64,000 nt of DNA, taken from assembly GCA_035545855.1 (NCBI GenBank), contig DASZXK010000155.1:1-64000 (forward strand). Reading direction: 5' to 3'. Under the pieces are notes generated by a model. The model did no database searches. It saw nothing but the letters and a program-made list of their open reading frames with translations, and had not been told where the DNA came from. Origin of the DNA: DASZVB01 sp035545855 (GTDB lineage: Bacteria > Myxococcota_A > Polyangia > Polyangiales > Polyangiaceae). Shown here piece by piece: positions 33,543 to 43,340 of this stretch (the first letter of the stretch is position 1; every line of letters starts with the position of its first letter). The translations under genes were made by a program, and so were the position numbers.

Positions 33543-34019
33543 ATGACTCCGGCTTCACGCGTCCTCGTGGCGACTCGGGTGAAAGCCTCTCCGGCGCGGG
33601 CATTCGCCGCATTCACCGAGGAGATCGGAGAGTGGTGGAGGCCCAATGGCCTGTTCCAGTTCAGCCGCGGCCGTGACGGCGTGCTCTCCTTCGAGCCCGG
33701 TCCGGACGGCCGCCTGATCGAGACCTACCGGGACGGCACGGTATTCGTCGTCGGGGACGTGCGCGTCTGGGACCCGCCGCGCCGCCTCGTCCTGACCTGG
33801 CGGCACGAGAGCTTCGCCCCCGATCAGAATACCGAGCTGCACGTCCGGTTCGACGAAGTCGGCCGGGAGACGCGGGTCACCGTCGAACACTTCGGCTGGG
33901 ACTCGATCCCCGAGCGTCACGCCGCGCGCCACGGTTTCCCGCTCTCGGTCTTCCAGCTCCGCTTCGCCGAGTGGTGGCGGGCCCTGCTGGACGCCCTGAG
34001 TCACCGCGTCTCGTCGTGA
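33543..34019 (+). CDS. SRPBCC (AHSA1-like) domain protein
   Basis: A 158-residue protein with the START-like hydrophobic-cavity fold: KASPARAFAAFTEEIGEWW near the N-terminus, then WDPPRRLVLTWRHE, VTVEHFGWDSIPE and a long C-terminal helix. The start at ATG 33543 lies 4 bases after the ArsR stop; a longer frame upstream would overlap ArsR completely. It is the third gene of the VOC-ArsR-SRPBCC operon. Substrate unknown. Confidence 0.88.
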   Translation: MTPASRVLVATRVKASPARAFAAFTEEIGEWWRPNGLFQFSRGRDGVLSFEPGPDGRLIETYRDGTVFVVGDVRVWDPPRRLVLTWRHESFAPDQNTELHVRFDEVGRETRVTVEHFGWDSIPERHAARHGFPLSVFQLRFAEWWRALLDALSHRVSS

Positions 34020-34116
34020 GCGCGGCGACGTCGGACGTGAACGGCGCATCACGACGTCCGCGTGTTGCCCGCGGCGCCTTTCGAAACGCCGGCCGCTCCC
34101 GAACGTATGCCCTTCC

Positions 34117-35574
34117 ATGCAGGGCAGTTTCCCCCCGAAGCGGGCCGTGGCGGCGGCTCTGGTACTCTCCTTCGTCCCGGGGTGCGGGAAGGTGACGCCG
34201 GATCCCGAGAGCGCGCCGGAATGGCAGAGTGGGTCCCGGTTGCGAGCTCGCGTGCTCGACGCGGGGGGCGGGGCGCGTTCGATCGAGGAGTGGGTGGACA
34301 CCGCCACGGGACAGGCATGTTCGTTCGTCGAGGCGAGTGACGGGGTCACGCGCTGCCTGCCGGGGCACCAGGACAGCGTCGCCTTCGAGGATGCCGCCTG
34401 TGAGAAGCCGGTTCTGACGGCCCCGCCGACGAGCGAGGACGCGAACGTCGAGTGGCTCACCTTCGACTTCCTCGGACCGGAGTCGGCAGGGGTGTGCCCG
34501 ACCTGGGGGGTCCGAGCGGGGCGCGTGACGGGGCCGTCGTCCGCAACGACGCTCTACTCCCGCGACTTCGGAGGGAACTGCAGCGTGCTGCCTTACCCAG
34601 TGGAGGTTCCCCCCGTGTCCGTCGAAGTGGTCGCCCCGGATCGGTTCGTGGCCGGGCACGAGACGACGGGCGCGTCCGCCGGCGGGCTCGCGTCCGTCGT
34701 ACGCGAAGCCGACGACGGTTCGTGGCAGACGGTGAACGTCCGCGACCTCTCCCGGCAGGCAGATTGTGCGAGCTTCTCCTCTCGGAGCGGCGATCAGCGC
34801 TGCGTGCCGAACACGCACGTCGGGTGGCGGACGGGTCGGTACTTCGCGGATGCCGGGTGCACGGACGACGTCGCCTACACGACGTGTGACACGCCCGACA
34901 TCGTCTACAGCGACGATCCCGCGGATTGCACCGACGCGCACCTGTTCTCCGTGGGAGAGCGCGTCGACGGGGCCGGGTACATGCTCCAGGCGGGCGAGTG
35001 CGTGCCCGTGCCCTACGAGGACCACGTCCTTTACCACTACGCCGAGCAGCCGCTCGACGTGTTTCCGGCCGCGGAAGACGTCGACCTCGGCACCGGGCGC
35101 GTCAAGGTTCGGCGCTGGGGAGCGGCGGGCGTGGCGCTCAGCGCGAACGGATATTTCGTCGACACCGGCACCGGCGGCGACTGCCTGGTGCGCCGCGGAG
35201 ACGACGTGCGCTGCACCCCGACCTACTACGGGGCCACGGCGCAGCAATCCGGGGCATTCACCGACTCGAGTTGCAGCGTGTCCCTGCTCTCGTGGGGCGT
35301 CCCGTATCAGGAGGGGCACGGCGTCGCAGGCGCGGCCTGCCCGGGAACGGCGTCGGCTCCGGAGGAGCCTGCCACCATCGGCATCCTCGACGCAGACGGC
35401 GATGGAGCGCCCGAGTACTTCGAGCTGGGCGAAGAGTGGCTGGGGGACCTCTACGCGTTGAATGATTCGTCGATCTGCCAGCCGGTCACCCGCAGCGACG
35501 GCGTGCACTACGTGCTTCCGGGAGCCCCCATCGACCTCACCACGTACCCGCTACTCACCGAATTCGTGGAATGA
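34117..35574 (+). CDS. Secreted lipoprotein with repeated Cys modules
   Basis: A 485-residue lipoprotein (MQGSFPPKRAVAAALVLSFV, lipobox Cys23). Several modules resemble each other: RLRARVLDAGGGA with EEWVDTATGQACSF and DGVTRCLPGH, later SGDQRCVPNTHV with GRYFADAGCTDDV, and RVKVRRWGAAGVALS with DTGTGGDC and DDVRCTPTYYG. Each ends with RC-x-P before an aromatic strand, which suggests three or more copies of one small disulfide-bonded fold. No enzymatic motif was seen. It stands alone between the SRPBCC gene and the C1 peptidase. Confidence 0.68.
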   Translation: MQGSFPPKRAVAAALVLSFVPGCGKVTPDPESAPEWQSGSRLRARVLDAGGGARSIEEWVDTATGQACSFVEASDGVTRCLPGHQDSVAFEDAACEKPVLTAPPTSEDANVEWLTFDFLGPESAGVCPTWGVRAGRVTGPSSATTLYSRDFGGNCSVLPYPVEVPPVSVEVVAPDRFVAGHETTGASAGGLASVVREADDGSWQTVNVRDLSRQADCASFSSRSGDQRCVPNTHVGWRTGRYFADAGCTDDVAYTTCDTPDIVYSDDPADCTDAHLFSVGERVDGAGYMLQAGECVPVPYEDHVLYHYAEQPLDVFPAAEDVDLGTGRVKVRRWGAAGVALSANGYFVDTGTGGDCLVRRGDDVRCTPTYYGATAQQSGAFTDSSCSVSLLSWGVPYQEGHGVAGAACPGTASAPEEPATIGILDADGDGAPEYFELGEEWLGDLYALNDSSICQPVTRSDGVHYVLPGAPIDLTTYPLLTEFVE

Positions 35575-35889
35575 GGGGTCGGCGCCCGCTCCGGCACCGG
35601 GACGATCCAGCTCGAAACGGTTTCGTAGTCATCCCGACTGCTCCGAAAGCCACCGCGCGCGTTCCTCCGCATTGGCCCTCGATCACGGAGCATTGACCTC
35701 CATCGCAGTTTCATCGTCTGTCCTGAAGGCCGAAGTTCGTTAGGAATCATCACTACGACCCGAGTTCTCATCGCCCTTGTCGCGAGTGGAGGCACATGGC
35801 TTGATGCTCCCTCCGAGGGCGCGCGCTCCGGGGGGGATTGGTTCCGGTTCCGGTCGCGCCGACCCGTCAGTCGCGGAAGGAAATGAAAC
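35575..35889. other. Intergenic region before the C1 peptidase
   Basis: 315 bp without a supported gene. The G+C is lower than in the genes around it (for example around 35690-35760), which fits promoter DNA for the peptidase. No repeat or hairpin stands out. GGAAGGAAATG at 35876-35886 lies just before the start codon and could serve as ribosome-binding site. Confidence 0.4.
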
Positions 35890-36672
35890 ATGGTCAAAGG
35901 TAGATCCACGAAGTGGTACGGATGGACGCCAGATCTCCCCGATCATCGAGACCAAGTGTACTCGGCGCCGGTCGTCTCGATGCGCGCGCTGCCTCCCAAC
36001 GTGGACCTGCGCCCGCATTGTCCGAAGCACATCTACGACCAGGGCCAGCTCGGAAGCTGCACCGCGAACGCGATCGCCTGCGCGATGGAGTTCGACCTCA
36101 TGAAGCAGAAGGCGACCGTGTTCACGCCTTCACGCCTCTTCATCTACTACTCCGAGCGCAAGATCGAGGGGAGCATCGGGCAAGACTCCGGCGCGCAGAT
36201 CCGTGACGGCATCAAGAGCGTCCACAAGCTCGGCGCGCCGCCGGAGACGCAGTGGCCCTACAGCGACAAGGACCCGGGGGATTTCCAGAAGGAGCCGTCG
36301 TCGGCCGCGTACGCAGCAGCCGCCAAGCACAAGGTCACCTCCTACCATCGCATCCCGCGCACGCTGAACCAGTTCAAAGGATGCCTCGCCTCGGGGTATC
36401 CGTTCGTGTTCGGCTTCACGGTTTACGAGAGCTTCGAAGGCGAGGCCGTGGCGAAATCGGGCATCCTGCAGATGCCGGGGCCGAACGAGGAAGTCGTGGG
36501 CGGTCACGCCGTGCTCGCGGTCGGCTACGACGACGCCGCCCAGCGATTCATCGTCCGCAATTCGTGGGCAGCCGACTGGGGCATGGGCGGCTACTTCACG
36601 ATGCCGTACGCGTACCTCCTGGATCACGACCTGTCGGACGACTTCTGGAAGGTCGGTCAGGTCGCCGTGTGA
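35890..36672 (+). CDS. Papain-like C1A cysteine peptidase
   Basis: A 260-residue peptidase. The mature-type core begins directly: YDQGQLGSCTANAIACAME carries Q51 (oxyanion hole) and C57 (nucleophile), GGHAVLAVGYDD has H206, and RNSWAADWGMGGYF has N224. No signal peptide or long propeptide is seen, so it is probably cytoplasmic or moved by a non-classical route. It is full length for this bacterial C1 subgroup. It is convergent with, and overlaps by 16 bases, a chagasin-like inhibitor gene on the other strand, which suggests that its activity is kept in check. Confidence 0.93.
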   Translation: MVKGRSTKWYGWTPDLPDHRDQVYSAPVVSMRALPPNVDLRPHCPKHIYDQGQLGSCTANAIACAMEFDLMKQKATVFTPSRLFIYYSERKIEGSIGQDSGAQIRDGIKSVHKLGAPPETQWPYSDKDPGDFQKEPSSAAYAAAAKHKVTSYHRIPRTLNQFKGCLASGYPFVFGFTVYESFEGEAVAKSGILQMPGPNEEVVGGHAVLAVGYDDAAQRFIVRNSWAADWGMGGYFTMPYAYLLDHDLSDDFWKVGQVAV

Positions 36673-37172
36673 CCTGGCGCGCCGCCTCCGAGGACGGTCA
36701 CCCGGAGCGTGAACGTCTTCCGGGGCGGCGCTTCCGAATCCCACGCGCGCCGATAGACGAGCTCCACCGTCGTGGTTCCGGCTTGCTCGCCGCGACACCG
36801 AAACACCCAGCGGCGGGGCGAGCCGGGCTTGCGCTCCCCGGGGGGCGCGGAGCTTGCGTCCACGGCGACGATCGGGGCGCCCGAGCTCCGCACGGCCCAG
36901 CCGTATCCGCTCCCGGATGCGCCGTGGAGAGTGATGGAAATCTCTTCTCCGATGCCGATTTCGGTCTCGTGAAAATCCGTGCTGTCGTCGATCTCGCGCA
37001 CGCGCCCTCGTCGGGTCTCTGTCGAGCGGAGGCCCCCAAAAGGCAAGGCGAAATCCACGGAACCGAGTTCGTCAGCGACGTCTCCCTGGCGCCCGAAAAC
37101 CCCGCGACCCGAGCTCCACGCCGAGGTCGAAGGCGCCGGGCACGGGCACGCATGTGCGCGCGCCACACACAC
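36657..37172 (-). CDS. Chagasin-like (I42) cysteine-protease inhibitor
   Basis: A 171-residue protein whose last 110 residues match chagasin-type inhibitors: IGIGEEISITLHG, then GSGYGWAV in place of the NPTTGYxW loop, RRWVFRCRGEQAGTTTVELV, and YRRAWDS in place of YxRPW. These three loops insert into papain-like active sites. The N-terminal 50 residues are low-complexity; GTG 37058 would give a 133-residue form and may be the real start. It is convergent with the C1 peptidase at 35890, its probable target. No signal peptide was found. Confidence 0.75.
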   Translation of the reverse strand: MCVARAHACPCPAPSTSAWSSGRGVFGRQGDVADELGSVDFALPFGGLRSTETRRGRVREIDDSTDFHETEIGIGEEISITLHGASGSGYGWAVRSSGAPIVAVDASSAPPGERKPGSPRRWVFRCRGEQAGTTTVELVYRRAWDSEAPPRKTFTLRVTVLGGGAPGHTAT

Positions 37173-37246
37173 GCGGCTGGCTCATGCAGCGCGAGACGAA
37201 GCCGAATCCCGGCCCGTCGGACCAAATTTCGCACTACCGTTCCAGG

Positions 37247-40200
37247 ATGGGTCTTTCCCGTTCGGGGCGCACGGTGCTCGGGCTCGCCGCGCTGTGTTTC
37301 GGATGCACGGCGACGAGCCTGGGCGATGATGCGGGCGGCCCGGTCTGGGACGCCGGTGCGTCGCGAGCAGGCGATGGGTCGGCATTCGACGGTTCCGTGG
37401 GCGGAAGCGCGGGAACGAGCGGCGGTGCGACTGGCGCAGGTCCCGACGCCGCATCGGCCGGCGGTCGCGGCACCGGAGGCGTCGCGACTTCCGACGGCGG
37501 CGCGGGCGCCGTCGGCGCGGACGCCGGTCCGCCGGATCCCGGCGCGGTGGGCCAGGAAGGCGATCCGTGCTCGCCGGAAAATGCGGCCGCGTGCGCGGGC
37601 CACGCGCAACGAGGCCAGCTCATCTGCTCGAACGGAGTGTGGACGGCGAACGGCACGTGCGAGGCCGGTCAGAACTGCGACACCACGCCGGGCCCCGACG
37701 AGGGAACCTGCAAGCCCGCCGTCGCGAGCTGCGACGGAGCGGTGGCCGGCGCACGGATGTGCCGAGGGAACGACGCGATCGTCTGCAGCGTCGATCACCT
37801 CGCAACGACGCGTCTCGAGACGTGTCCCTTCGTGTGCCAGGACGGCGCGTGCACGGGAGAGTGCGTGCCGGGTACCGGAAAGTGCGAGGGCCTCGTCCCC
37901 GTGCTCTGCGACGACGGCGGCAACTGGACCTCGAACAGCACGTGCTCCGGATCCTGCAGCGGCGGCGCGTGTTCCGGAACGTGCACGCCGGGCGCGCGGA
38001 AATGCAACGGAAACGCCGAGCAACTATGCGATGCGACGGCGTCGTGGCAGGACGGACGGACCTGCGCCGGCCAGGCGTGCGTGGACGGCGTGTGCTCCGG
38101 CGACTGCACGCCGGGGACGACGCAATGCTCCGCGAACGCGGTGCAAGTCTGCGACGAAAACGGGCACTGGGGGACGCCTTCCGTCTGCGTGAACCAGGCG
38201 TGCGTCGCCGGGGCGTGCGCCGGCGTGTGCACCCCGCTCTCGAAGCAATGCGTGGGTGACTCGCTCCAGACTTGCGGCGCGAGCGGGCAGTGGGGCCCCC
38301 TCGTTCCCTGCGTCGGCCAGGCCTGCGTCACGGACGCCTGCGTGGGAAGCTGCACGCCCGGCACGAAGCAGTGCCATCAGCTCGCGCCGCAAACCTGCGA
38401 CGCGGAGGGCGCGTGGCAGACCGGAACCGTGTGCACCAGCATCTGCAGCGGCGGCGCCTGCTCGGGGACGTGCACGCCCGGCGCGACTCAGTGCAACGGC
38501 TTCGTGACGCAGAGCTGCGATGCGACGGGCACCTGGAGGGACGGCACGACCTGCTCGGGCCAGGCGTGCGTCGCCGGGATCTGCACCGGCGTGTGCACGC
38601 CGGGCGCGAAGATCTGCTCGGGCAACGGCCTCCAGACCTGCAACACGAACGGTCAGTGGGGGACGGCGGTGCCCTGCGCCTCCTCCGCGTGCGTGACGGA
38701 CGCTTGCACGGGGGTCTGCGTGCCGGGCGCCACGCAGTGCTCCACGAACGGCGCGCAGACGTGTTCCGCGAACGGTCAGTGGGGGACAGCGACGCCCTGT
38801 TCGAACCAGGCGTGCGTCGGCGGCGTGTGTACCGGCTTCTGCACTCCGGGCACGAAGCAATGCCAGAACCTAACACCGCAGACCTGCGACTCGAACGGAG
38901 TCTGGCAGAACGGCACCGTCTGCACGAACGTGTGCAGCGGTGGGGCGTGCTCCGGGACGTGCAGCCCGGGCTCGAAGCAGTGCAACGGCTTCGTGACGCA
39001 GACCTGTGACGCGACGGGGACCTGGGTGAACGGCGCCACGTGCACGAACCAGGCGTGCGTCTCCGGCGCGTGCACCGGCGTCTGTACGCCCGGCGCGAAG
39101 CAGTGCTCCGGCAACGGCGTGCAGACGTGCGGGGCGAACGGGCAGTGGGGCGCCGCAGTCGGCTGCGCCGCCTCCGCGTGCGTCAACGGGAGCTGCACGG
39201 GGATCTGTGCGCCGAACAGCAAGCAGTGCGTGAACAACGGCGTGCAGACGTGCAGCGCCGTGGGCCAGTGGAGCGCTCCGTCGACGTGCACGAATCAGGC
39301 TTGCGTCGCGGGTGCGTGCACCGGGACCTGCACGCCGGGCACCACCGGGTGCAGTGGTCTCACGCCGCAGACCTGCGACGCGAGCGGAGTCTGGCAGAAC
39401 GGCACTCCGTGTCAGAACGTCTGTAGCGGCGGCGCGTGCTCGGGGACCTGCAGCCCCGGCGCGAAGCAGTGCAACGGCCAGACGCCGCAGACCTGCGATG
39501 CGACCGGTAGCTGGGTGAATGGAGCGGCGTGCTCGAGCCAGGCCTGCGTCTCGGGAACGTGCACCGGCGTGTGCGCCCCGGGCGACAGGCAGTGCTCGGG
39601 CAACGGCGTGCAGACGTGCGGCTCCAACGGACAGTGGGGAACGCCGACGGCCTGCGTCGCCACGGCGTGCGTCTCCGGGATCTGCTCCGGAGTGTGCGCG
39701 CCGGGGACGACGCAGTGCTCCGGCAACGGCGTGCAGACGTGCTCCGCCGCGGGGCAATGGGGCAGCGCCGTCTCTTGCACGAACCAGGCCTGCGTCGCGG
39801 GCGCGTGCGTGGGCGTGTGCACTCCGGGCACCACCGGGTGCAGCGGCCTCACGACGCGGACGTGCGACGCCAGCGGCACCTGGCAAGACGGGACGACGTG
39901 CCCGAACGTCTGCAGCGGCGGCGCGTGCTCGGGGACGTGCAGCCCGGGCTCGAAGCAGTGCAACGGCCAGACGCCGCAGACCTGCGACGCGACCGGCACC
40001 TGGTCGAACGGCACGGCGTGTTCGAACCAGGCCTGCGTCAGCGGGACCTGCACCGGCACCTGCGCGCCCGGAGCCACGCAGTGCTCCGGCAACGCCGTGC
40101 AAACGTGCGCGTCCAACGGCACGTGGGGCACGGGCGTCCTGTGCACGAATTCGGCGTGTCAGGGCGGGGCGTGCGTCGGCATCTGCACGCCCGGCGCGAA

Positions 40201-41734
40201 GCAGTGCTCGAACAACGGCGTCCAGACCTGCAGCAGCGCGGGCCAGTGGGGAGCCGAGGTGGCGTGCACCGGCCAGGCCTGCGTCGGAGGGGCCTGCACC
40301 GGCGTCTGCACGCCCGGCTCCAAGAGTTGCAATGGGCTCGTCCCACGGACGTGTGACGCGAACGGAGCCTGGCAAGACGGAACGGCCTGCGCGAACGTGT
40401 GCAGCGGCGGCTCGTGCTCCGGCACCTGCAGTCCGGGGGCGCTGCAGTGCAACGGTCAGACGCCACAATCCTGCGACGGGACCGGCACGTGGGTCGACGG
40501 CGCTCCGTGTTCCAATCAAGCCTGCGTGACCGGCGCGTGCACGGGCGTCTGCACGCCGGCCACCAAGCAGTGCTCGAACAACGACGTGCAGACCTGCTCC
40601 GCGAGCGGCCAATGGAGCGCGGGCAGCCCCTGCGTGGCGTCCGCCTGCGTGGGCGGGGCGTGCGCCGGCGTCTGCGTGCCGGGGACCAAGCAGTGCGTCG
40701 GCAATTCGACGGAGACCTGCTCGGCGACCGGGACGTGGGGCGCGCCCACCGCGTGCACGGCGAACAGCCAGATCTGCTCCGCGGGAGCGTGCGTGCCTTG
40801 CGGGAGCGGCACGCTCGACTGCGACGGTTCGCCGGCGAACGGCTGCGAGACGACCACCACGCTCGACTCCAGCTGCGGCGCGACCTGCCCCACGGCCGCG
40901 TGCACCACCAGCCAGACGTGCACGGGCAGCACCTGCGCGGCGTGCGCAGGCGGCACCCTCGACTGTGACGGCACCGCGGCGAACGGCTGCGAGGTCACCG
41001 GGAGCGTCTGCGGCACCTGCACGGACGGCGTGAAGAGCGGCGCGGAGACCGGTGTGGACTGCGGTTCCACGTGCCCCGCGTGTCCGTGGGCGCGCTGGGC
41101 GCTGAACGAAGCGAGCGGAACCACCGCGGCGGACTGGTCCGGGAACGCCCGGACCGGCACGCTGGTCAATTTCCCCGCGTCGCCGTGGGTCGCCGGCCAG
41201 CTCGGCGGCGCGCTCACCTTCGACGGTTCCAACGACTACGTCGCCATCGGCAACGTGGCGCCGGGAACGGGCCCCATCACCATCACCGCCTGGATCACGA
41301 CGACCACGAGCGGCGGCACGAGCCCCGCGCGAAACCTCGTCTCCAAGCGCGACAACGCGCAATCGAACCGCGCCCCCTTCGAGGTCGACCGCGCCCTGAA
41401 CTCGGACGAGATGCGCTTCTCCTTCAACGTGGCCGGAACCTGGTACGTCTGGGAAACCACGAACTTCAACCTCGCCGTGAACACGTGGACGCACTTCGCG
41501 GTCACGTACGACGCCGGCTCCGCCCCCATCTTCTACAAGAACGGCGCCGTCATGACCGTGACGCAGACCTTCGGTTCCGGCGCCCCCGCGCGCCCCGCGA
41601 ACACCGCCGAACTCCGCATCGGCGCCGAGGCGAACGGGGCCGAATCGCCGTGGAGCGGCAAGGTGGACGACCTCCGAATCTACGAGCGCGTGCTCACGCA
41701 GGCGGAGATCCAGGCGGTGCAGCTGGGGAACTGA
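37247..41734 (+). CDS. Giant lipoprotein: 24 Cys-rich repeats and a LamG-like domain
   Basis: 1495 residues. ATG 37247 gives MGLSRSGRTVLGLAALCFGC with a lipobox; upstream codons are low-complexity. A Gly/Asp-rich stem leads to 24 tandem repeats of 40-41 residues (bases 37862-40798), each with the pattern CTPG--QC----QTC---G-W-----C--ACV-GACTG. Every fourth unit is a shorter NVCSGGACSGT type, so the array is six four-unit blocks. After it come two CGSGTLDCDG-type units and a LamG/concanavalin-like jellyroll (about 1280-1495, with ARWALNEASGTTAADWSGNA and DDLRIYERVLTQAEIQAV). It is likely an outer-membrane-anchored, disulfide-rich stalk carrying a sugar-binding head. Confidence 0.82.
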   Translation: MGLSRSGRTVLGLAALCFGCTATSLGDDAGGPVWDAGASRAGDGSAFDGSVGGSAGTSGGATGAGPDAASAGGRGTGGVATSDGGAGAVGADAGPPDPGAVGQEGDPCSPENAAACAGHAQRGQLICSNGVWTANGTCEAGQNCDTTPGPDEGTCKPAVASCDGAVAGARMCRGNDAIVCSVDHLATTRLETCPFVCQDGACTGECVPGTGKCEGLVPVLCDDGGNWTSNSTCSGSCSGGACSGTCTPGARKCNGNAEQLCDATASWQDGRTCAGQACVDGVCSGDCTPGTTQCSANAVQVCDENGHWGTPSVCVNQACVAGACAGVCTPLSKQCVGDSLQTCGASGQWGPLVPCVGQACVTDACVGSCTPGTKQCHQLAPQTCDAEGAWQTGTVCTSICSGGACSGTCTPGATQCNGFVTQSCDATGTWRDGTTCSGQACVAGICTGVCTPGAKICSGNGLQTCNTNGQWGTAVPCASSACVTDACTGVCVPGATQCSTNGAQTCSANGQWGTATPCSNQACVGGVCTGFCTPGTKQCQNLTPQTCDSNGVWQNGTVCTNVCSGGACSGTCSPGSKQCNGFVTQTCDATGTWVNGATCTNQACVSGACTGVCTPGAKQCSGNGVQTCGANGQWGAAVGCAASACVNGSCTGICAPNSKQCVNNGVQTCSAVGQWSAPSTCTNQACVAGACTGTCTPGTTGCSGLTPQTCDASGVWQNGTPCQNVCSGGACSGTCSPGAKQCNGQTPQTCDATGSWVNGAACSSQACVSGTCTGVCAPGDRQCSGNGVQTCGSNGQWGTPTACVATACVSGICSGVCAPGTTQCSGNGVQTCSAAGQWGSAVSCTNQACVAGACVGVCTPGTTGCSGLTTRTCDASGTWQDGTTCPNVCSGGACSGTCSPGSKQCNGQTPQTCDATGTWSNGTACSNQACVSGTCTGTCAPGATQCSGNAVQTCASNGTWGTGVLCTNSACQGGACVGICTPGAKQCSNNGVQTCSSAGQWGAEVACTGQACVGGACTGVCTPGSKSCNGLVPRTCDANGAWQDGTACANVCSGGSCSGTCSPGALQCNGQTPQSCDGTGTWVDGAPCSNQACVTGACTGVCTPATKQCSNNDVQTCSASGQWSAGSPCVASACVGGACAGVCVPGTKQCVGNSTETCSATGTWGAPTACTANSQICSAGACVPCGSGTLDCDGSPANGCETTTTLDSSCGATCPTAACTTSQTCTGSTCAACAGGTLDCDGTAANGCEVTGSVCGTCTDGVKSGAETGVDCGSTCPACPWARWALNEASGTTAADWSGNARTGTLVNFPASPWVAGQLGGALTFDGSNDYVAIGNVAPGTGPITITAWITTTTSGGTSPARNLVSKRDNAQSNRAPFEVDRALNSDEMRFSFNVAGTWYVWETTNFNLAVNTWTHFAVTYDAGSAPIFYKNGAVMTVTQTFGSGAPARPANTAELRIGAEANGAESPWSGKVDDLRIYERVLTQAEIQAVQLGN
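37862..40798 (+). repeat. 24-unit, 4-phase Cys repeat array
   Basis: Tandem coding repeat of 24 units of 120-123 bp, arranged as six higher-order blocks of about 489 bp. Units of the same phase in neighbouring blocks are more alike than neighbouring units, showing block-wise amplification. The last unit (CVPGTKQCVGNSTETCSATG) is the most divergent. Confidence 0.95.
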
Positions 41735-41891
41735 GGGGAGACGACCGGCGAGGGACGCGGAAGCGAGGCCCCTGACGAACGCGGTCCCTCTCGCGAGCCG
41801 CCGGCTCGACGCGCCGAGGCCCCTCGTAGTACTGGAACGCCATGAGCGCTCGGCTCGAGCAGCGGACGGCGGCAGGAACGTTTCGGCCGCG

Positions 41892-43199
41892 ATGACGCCT
41901 CACGAGCCCGCCTCATCGCGCTCATCGAGAGCGCCTTCCCCGAAGCCGTCGGTCGAGCGACGACCGGCGCCGGGGGCCATCGTCCTCTGCGCCCTGCTCG
42001 TCGCGGCGTGCGGCTCGCCTCCCCGTGCGGCCGAGCCCGCCTCGCCGGAGCGCGCCGGCGCGCCACCACCGCCTGCGACACGCGCGCCGGAGCCGGAAGC
42101 CGCTGCCGCGACCGCGTCCCCGCCGACTCCGCCGCCCCGGTCCCCCACCCCCGAGCCGCTCTCGCTCGGCGCGCCGAAACTGCTCCACGTGCTCCGTCAC
42201 GAAGGAGACATCTTCTCCCTCGCGTTCGATCCGACGGGGCAATGGATCGCGACCGGATGCGCCGACAAGCGAGTCCGACTCTGGTCGACGGTAGCGGGAA
42301 AGCTGAGGCACACGTTCAAGGATCACCGGGACGCGGTCTCCAGCGTCGCGTTCCGCCCGGACGGCGGAGAGCTCGCGTCCGGCAGCTTCGACGGCACCGC
42401 GAAGACGTGGGACCCCAAGACCGGCAAGCGCGTCGCGACGGTCGTCGGACCCGAGGGCGGCGTGGTCAGCGTGGCGTACTCGAAGGACGGCCGCCGGCTC
42501 GCGATGGGCGGCGCGAACGGCCACATCGTGGTCGCGGATCTGGGCGATGAAACCGCACGGATCGAGCTCGCCGGTCACGGCGGGAGCGTCCGCAGCGTCG
42601 CGTTCGCCCGGGCGCACGACTGGCTCCTCTCTCGGGCGGACGACGGCTTGCTCCTGGTCTGGGATCTGACGACGACGAAGCCGATCGTGAAGGTCCCGCT
42701 GTCGACCGGCGCCGTCTGGAGCGCCCGGTTCACGACGAACGACGCCTCGCTCGTCACGACGTGGGAAAACGCCGACGGCGCGACGGTCGGAAGCTGGGAC
42801 GCCGGCACGGGAAAGCTCGTTCGCGCGCTCCCGGTCGGTAGCTCCCTCGCGCCTTCGATCGCGCTCTCCGCGGACGATCGCCTCCTCGCCGTCGGGACCG
42901 CGGAAGGGCACGTGAAGCTCTGGGACTTTCCGCGAGGCGAGCGCCTCTTCGATCTCGCGCCGTTCAGGAAGAACGTGAGCGCGCTCGGCGTGAGCCCGGA
43001 CGGGCACTACGTGGCAGCCGGCGGCCCGGACGACTTACTGGACGTCTGGGAGCTCGGCGTGCCGGGTTCGGCGCGCGCCGCCGAACCCGCCGACAAGAAG
43101 GATCGAGCGGCGTGCCTCGCGGAGTGTCGCCACCGAAACGCCTACGCGGACTGCGCGGACGAGAGCGGCATGGTCGCCTGCCCGTGCCGGTGCGACTAG
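41892..43199 (+). CDS. WD40 beta-propeller lipoprotein
   Basis: A 435-residue lipoprotein with lipobox LLVAAC (Cys40), a Pro/Ala/Glu-rich linker to about residue 90, then about seven WD40 blades (SLAFDPTGQWIATGCADKRV, VSSVAFRPDGGELASGSFDG, GVSPDGHYVAAGGPDD and others). It ends with a Cys-rich segment (CLAECRHRNAYADC and CPCRCD) that could cross-link the tail. It is predicted to be a periplasmic or surface protein-interaction platform. It starts 157 bp after the giant repeat lipoprotein. Confidence 0.85.
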   Translation: MTPHEPASSRSSRAPSPKPSVERRPAPGAIVLCALLVAACGSPPRAAEPASPERAGAPPPPATRAPEPEAAAATASPPTPPPRSPTPEPLSLGAPKLLHVLRHEGDIFSLAFDPTGQWIATGCADKRVRLWSTVAGKLRHTFKDHRDAVSSVAFRPDGGELASGSFDGTAKTWDPKTGKRVATVVGPEGGVVSVAYSKDGRRLAMGGANGHIVVADLGDETARIELAGHGGSVRSVAFARAHDWLLSRADDGLLLVWDLTTTKPIVKVPLSTGAVWSARFTTNDASLVTTWENADGATVGSWDAGTGKLVRALPVGSSLAPSIALSADDRLLAVGTAEGHVKLWDFPRGERLFDLAPFRKNVSALGVSPDGHYVAAGGPDDLLDVWELGVPGSARAAEPADKKDRAACLAECRHRNAYADCADESGMVACPCRCD

Positions 43200-43340
43200 T
43201 CCAGCTCAACATATGATGCCCGCGCGCATCGCGATCGGAGTCTGATCCGTGCGGCGCCGCCTCCTGCAGCGGGCCGTCGGACGGCGGCTGAAACCCGACG
43301 TCCGGCGGCCGACCACTCCCGCTTCCGGATGCGGGGCGCT

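Noticed and set aside
37862..40798. Regular repeats that could suggest a CRISPR array
   Set aside because: The units are 120-123 bp, coding, and vary gradually; there are no unique spacers between identical short repeats and no cas genes.
38870..41494. An 874-codon minus-strand frame across the Cys repeat array
   Set aside because: It mirrors the repeat array, which gives it a false repeat protein appearance; the plus strand has the lipobox and Cys pattern.
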